A stretch of DNA of 64,000 nt from CSP1-5 sp964558395 (lineage in GTDB: Bacteria > Methylomirabilota > Methylomirabilia > Methylomirabilales > CSP1-5): positions 1 through 64,000 of the forward strand of contig CAZLDS010000009.1 in the NCBI GenBank assembly GCA_964558395.1. The letters run 5' to 3'. The notes under the pieces were generated by a model. The model searched no databases, was not told the origin of the DNA, and saw only the letters and a program-made list of their open reading frames with translations. Positions 26,495 through 36,192 of this stretch are shown here, piece after piece. Within the stretch, counting starts at the first letter, position 1. The number at the start of each line of letters is the position of its first letter. The position numbers and the translations under genes were made by a program.

Positions 26495-27520
26495 ATGCCT
26501 AGGAAGAGGGCAAGACCCCGCATCGGCATTACCATGGGTGATCCTGCAGGGATCGGGCCGGAGATCATCGTGAAGGCGCTGGCCACGAAGACCCTCTATC
26601 GGCAGGCCATTCCGCTGGTCATTGGTGATGGTGCCACTCTCGATCGGGCTAAAGGCTATGTGGGGATAAAGGTGGCCATCCGGCGGATCGAATCGCCAGG
26701 CGGGGTCAATGGTCGCTTTGGGCACATCGAGGTCCTGGACCTGAAAAATGTTGACCTCGAGAAGTGTCCTCCGGGGGTCCTGTCGGCCGCAGCCGGACGC
26801 GCCGCGGTCGAGTACGTCTGGAAGGGGATCGAGCTGGCTCAAGCCGGCGAACTGGATGCAGTAGTCACGGCCCCACTGAATAAAGAGGCGATGCACCTCG
26901 CCGGCTATTCCTTGCCCGGTCATACCGAAATCTTTGCGGAGCGGACAGGAACCCGAACGTACGCACTGATGCTTGTGGCGGGAAGGTTCCGTGTGCTGCA
27001 TGTCTCCTCCCACGTCTCCCTTCGGGAGGCGTGTGATCGGGTCAAAAAAGAGCGTGTATTGCAAGTGATCCGCTTGGCACACGACGTTGGGGGGGCATGG
27101 AATCTTCACCGGCCGCGGATAGCGGTGGTCGGCTTGAACCCGCACGCGGGAGAGCAGGGGCTCTTTGGGCGCGAAGAACAAGCGGAGATTGAGCCGGCGG
27201 TGCAGGCGGCTCGGGCCGAGGGGATCAATGTTGCAGGTCCCTGGCCTCCGGACACCCTGTTTCATCGTGCGCCTCGAGGCGAGTTCGATTTCGTCGTCGC
27301 GATGTACCACGATCAGGGACATATCCCAGTCAAGCTCCAGAATTTCGATCGCGGCGTGAATGTGACCGTCGGCCTTCCGATCATCCGGACCTCGGTCGCT
27401 CATGGAACCGCCTTTGACATTGCCGGCAAGGGGACAGCCAACCCCCAGAGTCTTCTGGAAGCACTCCGGTTAGCCATCCGGATGGCCCAACAGCGAGAAC
27501 CTCGTCCGCAGTCCTCCTGA
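26495..27520 (+). CDS. pdxA: 4-hydroxythreonine-4-phosphate dehydrogenase
   Basis: A 341-residue NAD-dependent enzyme of the DXP-dependent vitamin B6 pathway. It oxidises 4-phosphohydroxy-L-threonine, whose product is used by PdxJ. GDPAGIGPEI at the N-terminus and the three metal-binding His segments (GHTEIFAERTG, HVSSHVSLREA, MYHDQGHIPVK) are all present. TSVAHGTAFDIAGKG near the C-terminus is characteristic. The start has GGGAGG nearby. No other B6 gene is adjacent. Confidence 0.96.
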   Translation: MPRKRARPRIGITMGDPAGIGPEIIVKALATKTLYRQAIPLVIGDGATLDRAKGYVGIKVAIRRIESPGGVNGRFGHIEVLDLKNVDLEKCPPGVLSAAAGRAAVEYVWKGIELAQAGELDAVVTAPLNKEAMHLAGYSLPGHTEIFAERTGTRTYALMLVAGRFRVLHVSSHVSLREACDRVKKERVLQVIRLAHDVGGAWNLHRPRIAVVGLNPHAGEQGLFGREEQAEIEPAVQAARAEGINVAGPWPPDTLFHRAPRGEFDFVVAMYHDQGHIPVKLQNFDRGVNVTVGLPIIRTSVAHGTAFDIAGKGTANPQSLLEALRLAIRMAQQREPRPQSS

Positions 27521-27646
27521 TTTCCTGGGTGGATCTGTCATGGCGATGCTCACCTATCGATTTACATTCGCAAAAATGTTCGGAGCAAGACAGGCGGGGG
27601 GAACTCCCGAGTTGGGTTTCGGGGATTCATCTGACTGGAGGTCAAC

Positions 27647-28057
27647 GTGAAGGAGTGGATACTGCCAAGTGTCGGCGCTTTCGTCCTCTGGGGGTTATGG
27701 AGCTTTATTCCGAAAATTACCATCAGGTACATCAGTCCAAAAAGTGCGATCGTGTACGAGGTCGTCGGCGGCATCTGTGTCGCCACGCTCGTTCTCTATT
27801 CGCTGAATTTTCGACCGGACTTGCACCCAAAGGGCGTGGCCCTTGCCATCACAACTGGATTCCTCGGCTTTCTTGGAGCACTGTGCTTCCTCTTTGCGGT
27901 GTCAGAGGGACCCGTGTCTCTTATCGTCACTGTAACGGCGCTGTATCCGGTAATCAGTATCCTGTTGGCCATGTCTATCTTGAAAGAACCCATTACCGTA
28001 AAACAGGGGATGGGGATTCTTTTCGCCTTAACCGCGATCTATCTTGTTACGACCTAA
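27647..28057 (+). CDS. Half-size EamA/DMT membrane transporter
   Basis: 136 residues with about five hydrophobic segments, equal to one EamA repeat instead of the usual two. The end, TVKQGMGILFALTAIYLVTT, is the typical final helix. Half-size members probably act as dimers, like small multidrug-resistance proteins. The ATG follows a GGAGGTCAAC site. Substrate unknown. Confidence 0.8.
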   Translation: MKEWILPSVGAFVLWGLWSFIPKITIRYISPKSAIVYEVVGGICVATLVLYSLNFRPDLHPKGVALAITTGFLGFLGALCFLFAVSEGPVSLIVTVTALYPVISILLAMSILKEPITVKQGMGILFALTAIYLVTT

Positions 28058-28083
28058 GAAATCTTCGCATCAGAGGCTTGGTG

Positions 28084-28683
28084 ATGAAACATGGAAAACA
28101 GGGCATTCGGGTCGTAGCGATTTCCGGGAGTGTACGTCCGGGGAATTTCACCTCACATGCCTTAAACCTGGTCGTCGACGAATTCCGGCAACATTCCGAT
28201 GTCGGACTTGAAGTCATCGATCCGGCTACGGTGAAGCTGCCTTTACCTGGCACCGGAAAGGAATCCCCCGCAGCGCAGCGGGTGAAGGCCGCCGTGGCGC
28301 AGGCGACTGGAGTCGTCCTGGCCACACCGGAATACCACGGCAGTTATAGCAGCGTGATCAAGTTGGTCATCGAGAATCTCGGATTTCCTTCGGTCCTGGG
28401 GGGCAAACCGGTGGCGCTGCTCGGGGTCGCTGCGGGAACGATCGGGGCGATCAAAGCGCTGGAACACTTGCGCAGCGTTTGCTCCCACGTCGGGGCGATC
28501 GTCCTGCCGGGCCCCGTTTCTGTCGCCGAAGTCCATAAAGTATTTGATGGGGATGGCCGGTGCATCAACGCGGCGATTGAGAAGCGGATCCGCGGCGTCG
28601 CCCAGAACTTGATTGACTACATTCGTACCAATGTCTGCCCCCGGGTGGCGCTCGAGGAGATAGTCCGGAGGGGTAAGCTGTGA
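28084..28683 (+). CDS. NADPH-dependent FMN reductase-like protein
   Basis: A 199-residue flavodoxin-fold protein. The phosphate-binding loop is ISGSVRPGNFTSHAL, and the flavin-contact segment is ATPEYHGSYSSVIKLVIENL. It probably reduces FMN or quinones using NAD(P)H. A much longer open frame begins at 27529 but runs over the EamA gene in another frame, so I start at 28084 (or the GTG one codon before). It lies 26 bp after the EamA gene and may share its transcript. Confidence 0.85.
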   Translation: MKHGKQGIRVVAISGSVRPGNFTSHALNLVVDEFRQHSDVGLEVIDPATVKLPLPGTGKESPAAQRVKAAVAQATGVVLATPEYHGSYSSVIKLVIENLGFPSVLGGKPVALLGVAAGTIGAIKALEHLRSVCSHVGAIVLPGPVSVAEVHKVFDGDGRCINAAIEKRIRGVAQNLIDYIRTNVCPRVALEEIVRRGKL

Positions 28684-28750
28684 TAGACAGATGACCCATA
28701 GATTCAGATGGGCCGGTCGATATGGATGGATAATGACACGGGGGGGATAA

Positions 28751-30292
28751 ATGATGGACCCGGCCGTTTTTGAGAATCCGTTGCGCGAGGGCTTGCGCTT
28801 GGAACGCGCGGCCGAGCCCTGCGTGGCTGTCATCTTTGGGGCATCGGGAGACTTGACCAAGCGCAAGCTCGTTCCCGCTCTCTACAGTTTGGCGACACAG
28901 CACCTGTTGGCGAGAGGGTTTTCGGTCGTCGGTACTGGGCGGACGCCGATGAATCATGACGCCTTTCGCGCGGCCATGCGGGATGCGGTCAACCGGTATT
29001 CCGACGCCGGGCCCCCTGATAATGCTCTCTGGGACACTTTCGCCGCCGGCCTGTTCTACACGCCGACTGACACCAAGAAGGCGGAGACTTATGGCAATCT
29101 GAAAGAGCTATTGGGCAAAGTCGACCGTGAACGAGGGACGGCGGGCAATCGATTGTTTTACATCTCAACGCCTCCTACCCTCTACAGCGATATCATCCGG
29201 CTCCTTGGCGCCACGGGGTTGAATCGCGCTCCAGATGGAGGCTGGACCCGCATCATTATAGAAAAACCATTTGGGGAAGATTTGCAGAGTGCCCGGGCGC
29301 TGAATCGGGAGGTCTTGCAAGTTTTTACAGAAGACCAGGTCTACCGCATCGATCACTACCTGGGGAAGGAAACGGTACAAAATATTATGGTCCTGCGATT
29401 CGCCAACGGGATTTTCGAGCCGATCTGGAATCGGCGCTACATCGACCATGTGCAGATCACGGCGGCCGAGAACCTCGGAGTTGAGGATCGCGGCGGATAC
29501 TACGATCATGCGGGGGCATTTCGGGACATGATCGAGAACCACTTGGTCCAGGTCCTGGCACACGTGGCGATGGAGCCCGTCGCGACAATGGAGGCGAATG
29601 CCGTTCGAGATGAAAAGACGAAGGTCGTGCGCGCGATCCGCCCGATCCCTCCCGAAGAGATCGACCAATTTGCCGTCCGAGGCCAGTATGGGGAAGGCTT
29701 GGTCGGGGGGGCGCCGGTCAAGGGGTACCGGCAGGAAAAGAACGTGAACCCGGAATCGAGTACCGAGACCTATGCCGCCGTCAAGTTCTTGATTGACAAC
29801 TGGCGGTGGGCGGAAGTGCCATTCTATCTGCGGTCGGGTAAGCGGTTGCCTAAGCGGGTCACCGAGGTGGCCATCCAATTTCGGCGCGCCCCCCATCTCT
29901 TGTTCAAACACGCGACGAGCGGACCGTTGGAACCCAATGCCCTGATCCTTCACCTTCAGCCGGATGAGGGCATCTCGCTGAACTTCAACGCCAAGATGCC
30001 GGGTCAGGCCGTAAATATTCGGCCAGTCAGGATGGATTTTAAATATGGAACGTCGTTCGGGAAGCGATCCCCCGAGGCCTACGAGCGACTATTGCTAGAT
30101 GCGATGTTGGGCGACTCCACCCTGTTTGCCAGGGGTGACACCGTAGAGATCGCCTGGGAGCTGACAACGCCCATTCTGGAGGCCTGGCGGCAGCCGGCTA
30201 GCCATTTCCCCAACTATGAGGCAGGAAGCTGGGGGCCGAAGGAAGTGGATGAGTTCATCGAGCGAGACGGTCGTCGGTGGAGACGGCCATAA
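28751..30292 (+). CDS. zwf: Glucose-6-phosphate 1-dehydrogenase
   Basis: A 513-residue first enzyme of the oxidative pentose phosphate pathway, oxidising glucose-6-phosphate and making NADPH. The cofactor loop is FGASGDLTKRKL, and the catalytic signature is RIDHYLGKE (residues near 198-206). Length is normal. It begins an operon with opcA, glk and ppa, so glucose phosphorylation, oxidation and pyrophosphate removal are encoded together. The start has a GGGGGG stretch 4-10 nt upstream. Confidence 0.97.
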   Translation: MMDPAVFENPLREGLRLERAAEPCVAVIFGASGDLTKRKLVPALYSLATQHLLARGFSVVGTGRTPMNHDAFRAAMRDAVNRYSDAGPPDNALWDTFAAGLFYTPTDTKKAETYGNLKELLGKVDRERGTAGNRLFYISTPPTLYSDIIRLLGATGLNRAPDGGWTRIIIEKPFGEDLQSARALNREVLQVFTEDQVYRIDHYLGKETVQNIMVLRFANGIFEPIWNRRYIDHVQITAAENLGVEDRGGYYDHAGAFRDMIENHLVQVLAHVAMEPVATMEANAVRDEKTKVVRAIRPIPPEEIDQFAVRGQYGEGLVGGAPVKGYRQEKNVNPESSTETYAAVKFLIDNWRWAEVPFYLRSGKRLPKRVTEVAIQFRRAPHLLFKHATSGPLEPNALILHLQPDEGISLNFNAKMPGQAVNIRPVRMDFKYGTSFGKRSPEAYERLLLDAMLGDSTLFARGDTVEIAWELTTPILEAWRQPASHFPNYEAGSWGPKEVDEFIERDGRRWRRP

Positions 30293-30329
30293 GAGAAGGA
30301 CGGAACACCGCAAAGCGAGACAGGGTACG

Positions 30330-31475
30330 ATGATAAAACCCCAAACCGAATTACAAATCTCGGGAGGCGTAAACGTTCACGCGATCGAGGGCGAGTTGCG
30401 CCACCTCTGGGAACAGATGGCCGAAACCTCCCGGGCAGAAGGCCAGCAACCGGTCATGCGGGTGTGTGCTTTGAATATGGTGGTGTATACGCCTGGCCAA
30501 CATGCCGCAGGCGAAGTCAGTCAGGTCATGGCGGAGGTGACAACCCAACATCCCAGCCGCATTTTCGTGATCCATCCCACATCTGGAGCGTCCGAGTCCC
30601 CGCTCGGTGCCTGGGTGACAGCTGTCTGTCACCTTTCCGCCGGCGGTCATAAGCAGGTGTGTTGTGAGCAAATCATGATCACAGCCCAAGAAGACGCCGT
30701 AGACCGGCTGCCGAGTCTCGTCAGATCGCTGCTGGAGCCAGACCTCCCTGTCGTCCTGTGGTGGCGCGATATGCCCGACTTCGAGAGTCATCTGTTTGGT
30801 GAGTTAGCGCAGGCCTCCGACCGGGTCATTATTGATTCAGCCATGGTGCAGGATTCTGAGCAAGCAACGGCTGCGCTCGGAGCACTCATCAAGGAAAGAC
30901 AACAATGGACTGCATTCATCGACCTCAGTTGGTCGCGACTGACTCCGTGGCGTGTTGCGGTTGCCGGGTTCTTCGACACCCCGGATTGTCGTGCCTGCCT
31001 GGGCCGACTCAACCGCGTGGAGATCGAGTGTACACGGGGTCAGGACACTCATCGGTCGATTCCCAGCCAGGCTCTGCTCTTGGCGTGTTGGTTGGGCAGT
31101 CGTTTGCGATGGCGCTGGGCGTCGAAACCCCGGTGGAGTGGAGATCATTCGTATCAGTTGGAATTGGCGTCAGAGAATCGCCCCATTGAGCTCCAGATCG
31201 AGACGAGCGGCTCCGCGAAGGGAAATCCTGGCGAGGTCGGTTCGGTCAGGCTGTTCGCCAAGGGTGAACCGTCGGCACGATTCGTGGTCTCGAGAAGTGA
31301 GGATGACTTGTACTTGCAGACCGATGGGCAACTGGCGGGCACAAAGTTGGCCGCGAAGGCATTCCCCCTGGGCGATCGACACGAGGCGCCGCTCATCAGC
31401 AAGGAGCTTGAGATTCTGGATCATGACGTGATGTTTGAGCAAGCGCTTGCGTTCTTCGCCGCGATTCCCAAATAA
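30330..31475 (+). CDS. opcA: G6PDH assembly protein OpcA
   Basis: A 381-residue protein that binds and activates glucose-6-phosphate dehydrogenase in cyanobacteria and actinobacteria. I start at ATG 30330; the frame extends upstream into the end of zwf. Family features are RVCALNMVVYTPG, SRIFVIHP near residue 75 and the segment DLPVVLWWRDMPDF near 140. Its position 37 bp after zwf matches the usual order. Confidence 0.9.
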   Translation: MIKPQTELQISGGVNVHAIEGELRHLWEQMAETSRAEGQQPVMRVCALNMVVYTPGQHAAGEVSQVMAEVTTQHPSRIFVIHPTSGASESPLGAWVTAVCHLSAGGHKQVCCEQIMITAQEDAVDRLPSLVRSLLEPDLPVVLWWRDMPDFESHLFGELAQASDRVIIDSAMVQDSEQATAALGALIKERQQWTAFIDLSWSRLTPWRVAVAGFFDTPDCRACLGRLNRVEIECTRGQDTHRSIPSQALLLACWLGSRLRWRWASKPRWSGDHSYQLELASENRPIELQIETSGSAKGNPGEVGSVRLFAKGEPSARFVVSRSEDDLYLQTDGQLAGTKLAAKAFPLGDRHEAPLISKELEILDHDVMFEQALAFFAAIPK

Positions 31476-31500
31476 GGCATGATCAAGGAGAGCTGGGGAC

Positions 31501-32520
31501 ATGATCCTGGCAGGTGATGTCGGCGGGACCAAGAGCAACCTCGCCCTCTTTGCCATCGAGGGTGGTCGGCTCTCGCCGATCGTCGAGCAGACGCTACCCA
31601 GCCACGACTACGCAGGACTTGAAGACCTGACCCGTGAATTTCTCCGTCAGGTCACCAGTCAATCGCCATCCGTCCCCATTGATCAGATCTCAGCTGTGTG
31701 TTTTGGCGTGGCGGGCCCCGTGGTCGGCGAACGCTGCGAGACCCCCAACCTGCCTTGGACGATTAGGGTGCAGACACTTCGACAGGCGCTCGGATTCCAG
31801 GTCGTCACGTTGGTCAACGATTTAGAGGCGACGGGGTATGGCATCCCGTCGCTGGGACGGAATGAGTTCATCACCCTCAACGAAGGATCGCTCAGCGAGA
31901 AGGGGAATGCCGCCCTCATCGCCGCTGGGACCGGACTCGGGGAGGCGATGCTGTACTGGGACAGACAGGACTTCATCCCGATCGCATCAGAGGGCGGGCA
32001 CGCTGACTTTGCCCCCCGCACTCCCCTCGAGATCGAGATGCTGCGCTATCTGCTGGCTCGCCTCGGCCGTGTCAGCTACGAAAGGGTGCTTTCGGGTCCC
32101 GGCCTATTTAACATTTACAGCTTTCTGAAGGACGCCGGCCACGGGGAAGAGCCAGCCTGGCTCACTGAACAGTTGCAATACGGCGACCCAAGCGCTGTTA
32201 TCGGGAAGGCCGCATTGGCCAACCAAAATGAGCTCTGCGTTAAGGCACTGGATATTTTCGTGTCGATATACGGAGCGGAAGCGGGCAATCTGGCGCTTAA
32301 AGTCAAAGCCGTCGGTGGGGTGTACATCGGTGGCGGTATTGCGCCAAAGATCATCGATAAACTCCGTGATGGGACCTTTATGAAGGCGTTCACCGACAAG
32401 GGTCGACTTTCTCCGTTACTTGAAGCCATTCCGGTTCGAGTCATTCTTAACCCGAAGACTGCCCTCTATGGCGCGGCGCGATTCGCCGCGTTGCTTGTCG
32501 ACGTCTCACGGGGGCAGTGA
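31501..32520 (+). CDS. glk: Glucokinase
   Basis: A 339-residue ATP-dependent glucokinase of the Glk family (not ROK). N-terminal phosphate loop LAGDVGGTKSNLALF; sugar-site segments LVNDLEATGYGI, with the catalytic Asp, and SEGGHADFAP; ATP-site AAGTGLGEA. It makes the glucose-6-phosphate used by Zwf, encoded two genes upstream. Confidence 0.95.
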   Translation: MILAGDVGGTKSNLALFAIEGGRLSPIVEQTLPSHDYAGLEDLTREFLRQVTSQSPSVPIDQISAVCFGVAGPVVGERCETPNLPWTIRVQTLRQALGFQVVTLVNDLEATGYGIPSLGRNEFITLNEGSLSEKGNAALIAAGTGLGEAMLYWDRQDFIPIASEGGHADFAPRTPLEIEMLRYLLARLGRVSYERVLSGPGLFNIYSFLKDAGHGEEPAWLTEQLQYGDPSAVIGKAALANQNELCVKALDIFVSIYGAEAGNLALKVKAVGGVYIGGGIAPKIIDKLRDGTFMKAFTDKGRLSPLLEAIPVRVILNPKTALYGAARFAALLVDVSRGQ

Positions 32521-32529
32521 GGTAGCGGA

Positions 32530-33036
32530 GTGGCTGCCGAGAAGGAGCAAACAACGGTCACCGTGATGATTGAAATCCCGAAAGGGAGTCGGAATAAATA
32601 CGAATACGACAAAGAGAAAAGGGTGCTCCGGTTCGATCGGATGTTGTTTTCTGCCGTGCATTATCCCAGTGACTATGGCTTTATTCCAGAGACGTTGGCC
32701 GAGGATGGAGATCCACTGGACGCCCTTGTGCTGGTGTGGGAACCGACCTTCCCCGGCTGTCTGATTGAGGCGAGACCCGTGGGATTGTTCAAAATGTGGG
32801 ATGAGAAGGGCCCGGACGAGAAAATCCTATGTGTGCCTGTTTCGGATCCCTTATGGAATTACATCGAACGCCTGGCTGATGTGCCGCCACATCTCCTCAA
32901 GGAGATCGAGCACTTTTTCGCCATTTACAAAGACCTGGAGCAGAAAAAAGTTGGGGTCGAAGGGTGGGAGGACCGCCAGGCAGCTCTTAAAGTCATAGCG
33001 GAGTCGATAGAGAGATACAAAAGACGCGTCTTGTAA
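32530..33036 (+). CDS. ppa: Family I inorganic pyrophosphatase
   Basis: 168 residues, started at GTG 32530. Splits pyrophosphate, pulling biosynthesis forward. The core signature YGFIPETLAEDGDPLDALVL contains the metal-binding Asp residues; IEIPKGSRNKYEYD at the N-terminus is typical. It closes the zwf-opcA-glk-ppa run, 9 bp after glk, and converges with the sigma-54 regulator gene. Confidence 0.95.
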   Translation: MAAEKEQTTVTVMIEIPKGSRNKYEYDKEKRVLRFDRMLFSAVHYPSDYGFIPETLAEDGDPLDALVLVWEPTFPGCLIEARPVGLFKMWDEKGPDEKILCVPVSDPLWNYIERLADVPPHLLKEIEHFFAIYKDLEQKKVGVEGWEDRQAALKVIAESIERYKRRVL

Positions 33037-33048
33037 GACCACCCCCTC

Positions 33049-35871
33049 TTAGACCTCGAGCCCGTAATTCTTCATCCGCGTTCGAAGCTGCGTCCGGCTG
33101 AGTCCGAGAAGTTTGCTTGCCTTCGACTTGTTGTACTTCGCCTGCTCGAGAGCTTGGAGGATGAGGGTCTTCTCCAGATCTGCCAGAGCAATTCCGCCAG
33201 CAGGGAGTTTGAACGCCTCGCCGCTTAGGGGTTGTGCCCCGGGCTGCTCCCGGAGCAAGAGCGATAGCTCCTGCAGGATCACGACCGCTCCCCGACAGAG
33301 GATCACCGCCCGTTCCATAACATTCTCCAACTCGCGAACGTTGCCCGGCCAATGGTAGTCGTTGAGCAGTTCCCTGGCTTCTGTGGATAGCCTGGTTACC
33401 TCCTTCCCAAGCTCTCGGCTGAACTTTTGGAGGAAGTGGATCGCCAAGGGGAGGAGGTCCTCTTTCCGCTCGCGTAATGGTGGCACGGAGATCGGGTAGA
33501 CATTCAGGCGATAGTAAAGGTCCGGCCTGAAACTGCGGTCTGCCACTGCGTTAACCAAGTCGCGGTGTGTGGCCGTAATCAGCCGCACATCGACTTTTAG
33601 GGTTTGGGTCCCGCCCACTCGCTCAAATTCCTGTTCTTGCAAAACCCGCAGAAGCTTGACCTGGACCTGGAGCGGCAGATCGCCGATCTCATCGAGAAAG
33701 ATCGTGCCACCGTTCGCGAGCTCGAAACGTCCGATTTTCCTGGCGATCGCGCCCGTGAAGGCTCCTTTCTCATGGCCGAATAATTCACTCTCGATGAGAC
33801 CGGTGGGCAGCGCGGCGCAGTTCACCTTAATCAGCGGCCTGTCTTTGCGCTTGCTCAGATTGTGAATGGCCCGGGCGATCAGTTCCTTACCCGTCCCCGT
33901 TTCGCCGGTCAACAGCACGGTTGCCCCGGTCGCAGCAACCTGCTCGACTTTTTGTAGGACTTTCTTTATCGCCGGAGACATCCCGATGATTTCTTCAAAA
34001 TTGTGTTCAGTTTTAAGTTCTTCCTGCAAATACACATTCTCGAGCTGCAATTTGTTGAGTTCGGCCTCGGCCTGCTTCCGTTCATTGATGTCCCGCAGAA
34101 TGACGGTGTAGAATTTTTGCCCAGCCGCTTCTACTTGCGAGATGGTCCCTTCGATGGGAAACTCATGGCCATCGGCGCGTAAGGCAGTGAGGCTGGCGGG
34201 GATCCACCGGTAGGGCTTGGCCTGATCGCCCTGTTCGAGCGCCGTGACATGCTCGGTGAGGACGCGGCGGAGCGGGTCGGACAGGAACCGGCTCAATGGC
34301 TGATCGATCGCCGCTGCGGTGGGGCAGCGGAAGACATGTTCCGCAGCTCTGTTGAATAGTCTGATGCGCTGGTCGACGTTGATAGTGACAACGGCGTCCA
34401 TAGCGGACTCTAGGATGCGAGCGAGCCGTTCCTCACTCTCTCGCAACGCCTCCTCGGCCCGCTTCCGGTCGGTGATATCTTGGACGGTCCCCTCGTAGTA
34501 AAGCACCGCGCCGCTTGGATCGCGGACAGCGCGCGCACTTTCCGAGATCCATATCGCACTGCCGTCTCTGCGATAAACCTGCGACTCTAGTCCCAACACA
34601 GCGTTCTGTTCCTGCAACAGACGGATGAAATCGGCACGGCGGGTGGGTTCTACATAGAGTTGTGGTCCGATATCAGTGAGATTCTCGACGAGTTCCTCGG
34701 GAGACTCGTACCCATAGATGCGCGCCAGTGCAGAATTGGCGCTGATGTACCGCCCATCTGGCGTGGTTTGGAAGATCCCCTCGACGGCATGCTCGAAAAT
34801 GCTGCGATACTTCTCTTCGGCTTGCCGCAGCGCGGCTTCCGCCCGGGTGCGTTCCACGATTTCCCTTCTCAGAGTCTGGTTGGCGACCGTGAGTTCGGCC
34901 GTCCGTTCATCGACGCGGATCTCTAGTGAGTCGTGCGCCTGTTGGAGTGCCGCCTTGGACCGGGTGCGCTCAATCACCCGCCCGAGTTGCGTGCCGATGT
35001 GACCCATGACGTTCAATAATGGCTCGTCAGGCTCGAGGGCCTCGGCCGAGAAGAACTCGAGGACCGCCACCACTTCGGTTCCCACCAACACCGGGAAGCC
35101 GAAACCGGCCTTGACGCCAATATCCTTGGCCAACTCGGCCCGCGGAAAGTTCGGGTCCTTGGTCACATCGATAATCCACGCGGGCCTTCCAGTGGCCAAG
35201 ACCCGCCCCGGCAGGCCCACTCCCGGGGCGAAGTGGGTCACCTCTGTCACCCTGCGGAACGTCTCAAATTGTTCCGGGTTCTCAAGATGCCAGATGCCTG
35301 CGGGAACGAGTTCTCCGTCAGCGCGGATATACACGTCGCCGACTGGCCATCCTGTATGAGCACAGACCTGATCGAGGGTGTACTGGAGAACCTTCTCGGG
35401 GGTCGATGCCTCATTCGCCGCCACCGCGACTCTTTGGAGCAATTCCACGAACGCGGCCTTCTGATGTAGGGCCGCCTCCGACCGTCTGCGCTCGGCGACG
35501 TCACGTATAGCGCTCGAGATGAGGACTCCCTCCTCGGTCTCGAGGGGACTCAGGCTGATCTCAGCTGGAAACTCGCTCCCATCCTTACGCCGAGCGAAGA
35601 GATCCAGCCCAGAACCCATAGGGCGGACACGAGGATGGGTGGTGTAGGCCACGCGCTGGTGCGTGTGTTCTCCCCGGACGCGTTCGGGTACCAGGATCTC
35701 GACTGTCTCTCCGAGCAATTCCTCCCTGGAGTAGCCAAAAAGCCTCTCCGTTTGCTCGTTAACCAGGACGATATTCCCATACTGGTCGACGACGACGACG
35801 GCGTCCGGCGCGGACTCGAAGACCTGCCGAAACCTATGCCCTGGCTCCCTTATCTCCTTATCTTTTTTCAT
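33049..35871 (-). CDS. PAS/GAF sigma-54-dependent transcriptional activator
   Basis: A 940-residue enhancer-binding protein starting at ATG 35871 with GAGGTG upstream. Domain order: PAS (about 12-130), GAF (about 150-295), coiled linker, PAS (about 355-470), PAS (about 480-605), AAA+ (about 630-860), Fis-type helix-turn-helix (about 895-940). Walker A is GETGTGKELIAR, the sigma-54 contact loop is GAFTGA, and Walker B is IFLDEIGDLP. There is no receiver, so it senses directly through its PAS/GAF domains, possibly redox, oxygen or a small ligand. It is divergent from a gene with a near-consensus sigma-54 promoter and may control it. Confidence 0.94.
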   Translation of the reverse strand: MKKDKEIREPGHRFRQVFESAPDAVVVVDQYGNIVLVNEQTERLFGYSREELLGETVEILVPERVRGEHTHQRVAYTTHPRVRPMGSGLDLFARRKDGSEFPAEISLSPLETEEGVLISSAIRDVAERRRSEAALHQKAAFVELLQRVAVAANEASTPEKVLQYTLDQVCAHTGWPVGDVYIRADGELVPAGIWHLENPEQFETFRRVTEVTHFAPGVGLPGRVLATGRPAWIIDVTKDPNFPRAELAKDIGVKAGFGFPVLVGTEVVAVLEFFSAEALEPDEPLLNVMGHIGTQLGRVIERTRSKAALQQAHDSLEIRVDERTAELTVANQTLRREIVERTRAEAALRQAEEKYRSIFEHAVEGIFQTTPDGRYISANSALARIYGYESPEELVENLTDIGPQLYVEPTRRADFIRLLQEQNAVLGLESQVYRRDGSAIWISESARAVRDPSGAVLYYEGTVQDITDRKRAEEALRESEERLARILESAMDAVVTINVDQRIRLFNRAAEHVFRCPTAAAIDQPLSRFLSDPLRRVLTEHVTALEQGDQAKPYRWIPASLTALRADGHEFPIEGTISQVEAAGQKFYTVILRDINERKQAEAELNKLQLENVYLQEELKTEHNFEEIIGMSPAIKKVLQKVEQVAATGATVLLTGETGTGKELIARAIHNLSKRKDRPLIKVNCAALPTGLIESELFGHEKGAFTGAIARKIGRFELANGGTIFLDEIGDLPLQVQVKLLRVLQEQEFERVGGTQTLKVDVRLITATHRDLVNAVADRSFRPDLYYRLNVYPISVPPLRERKEDLLPLAIHFLQKFSRELGKEVTRLSTEARELLNDYHWPGNVRELENVMERAVILCRGAVVILQELSLLLREQPGAQPLSGEAFKLPAGGIALADLEKTLILQALEQAKYNKSKASKLLGLSRTQLRTRMKNYGLEV

Positions 35872-36097
35872 GTGACACCTCGGCACCCTCATTCATGCGC
35901 TCGGGCAGCCGGTCAGGGTGCTCAGATTTAACCACAGTGTTCAGAAGTGAACAACCCCTAAAGATTGCTAAAATTTAAGGCCCTCCAAGCCTCAGGCGAA
36001 CCGCTTGTTCAATTCTGTACATCCGATTGCTGGCAGGTCGTTCTCGCTCGCATCAGGTTTGGTCAGCATTTTCAATTAGTTATCGGCAACACTCTTG

Positions 36098-36114
36098 CTG
36101 GCATGGCCCTTGCG
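36098..36114 (+). promoter_or_regulatory. Sigma-54 (-24/-12) promoter
   Basis: CTGGCATGGCCCTTGCG matches the sigma-54 consensus at nearly every fixed position, with GG and GC exactly 10 bp apart. The expected transcript start is about 36125, 68 nt before the secreted-protein gene. The activator gene ends its 5' side 227 bp upstream on the other strand, leaving room for enhancer sites. The rest of the 35872-36192 gap shows no gene. Confidence 0.7.
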
Positions 36115-36192
36115 ATAGGAAAGGGATGAACGACGCATCACAGGAGGGGGAGGCCGAAAAAAGTGGGACCCGAGAGTGAGGAGGGAGGTGCC

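Noticed and set aside
27529..28083. N-terminal extension of the FMN reductase
   Set aside because: It overlaps the EamA gene in another frame and has no flavodoxin-like content.
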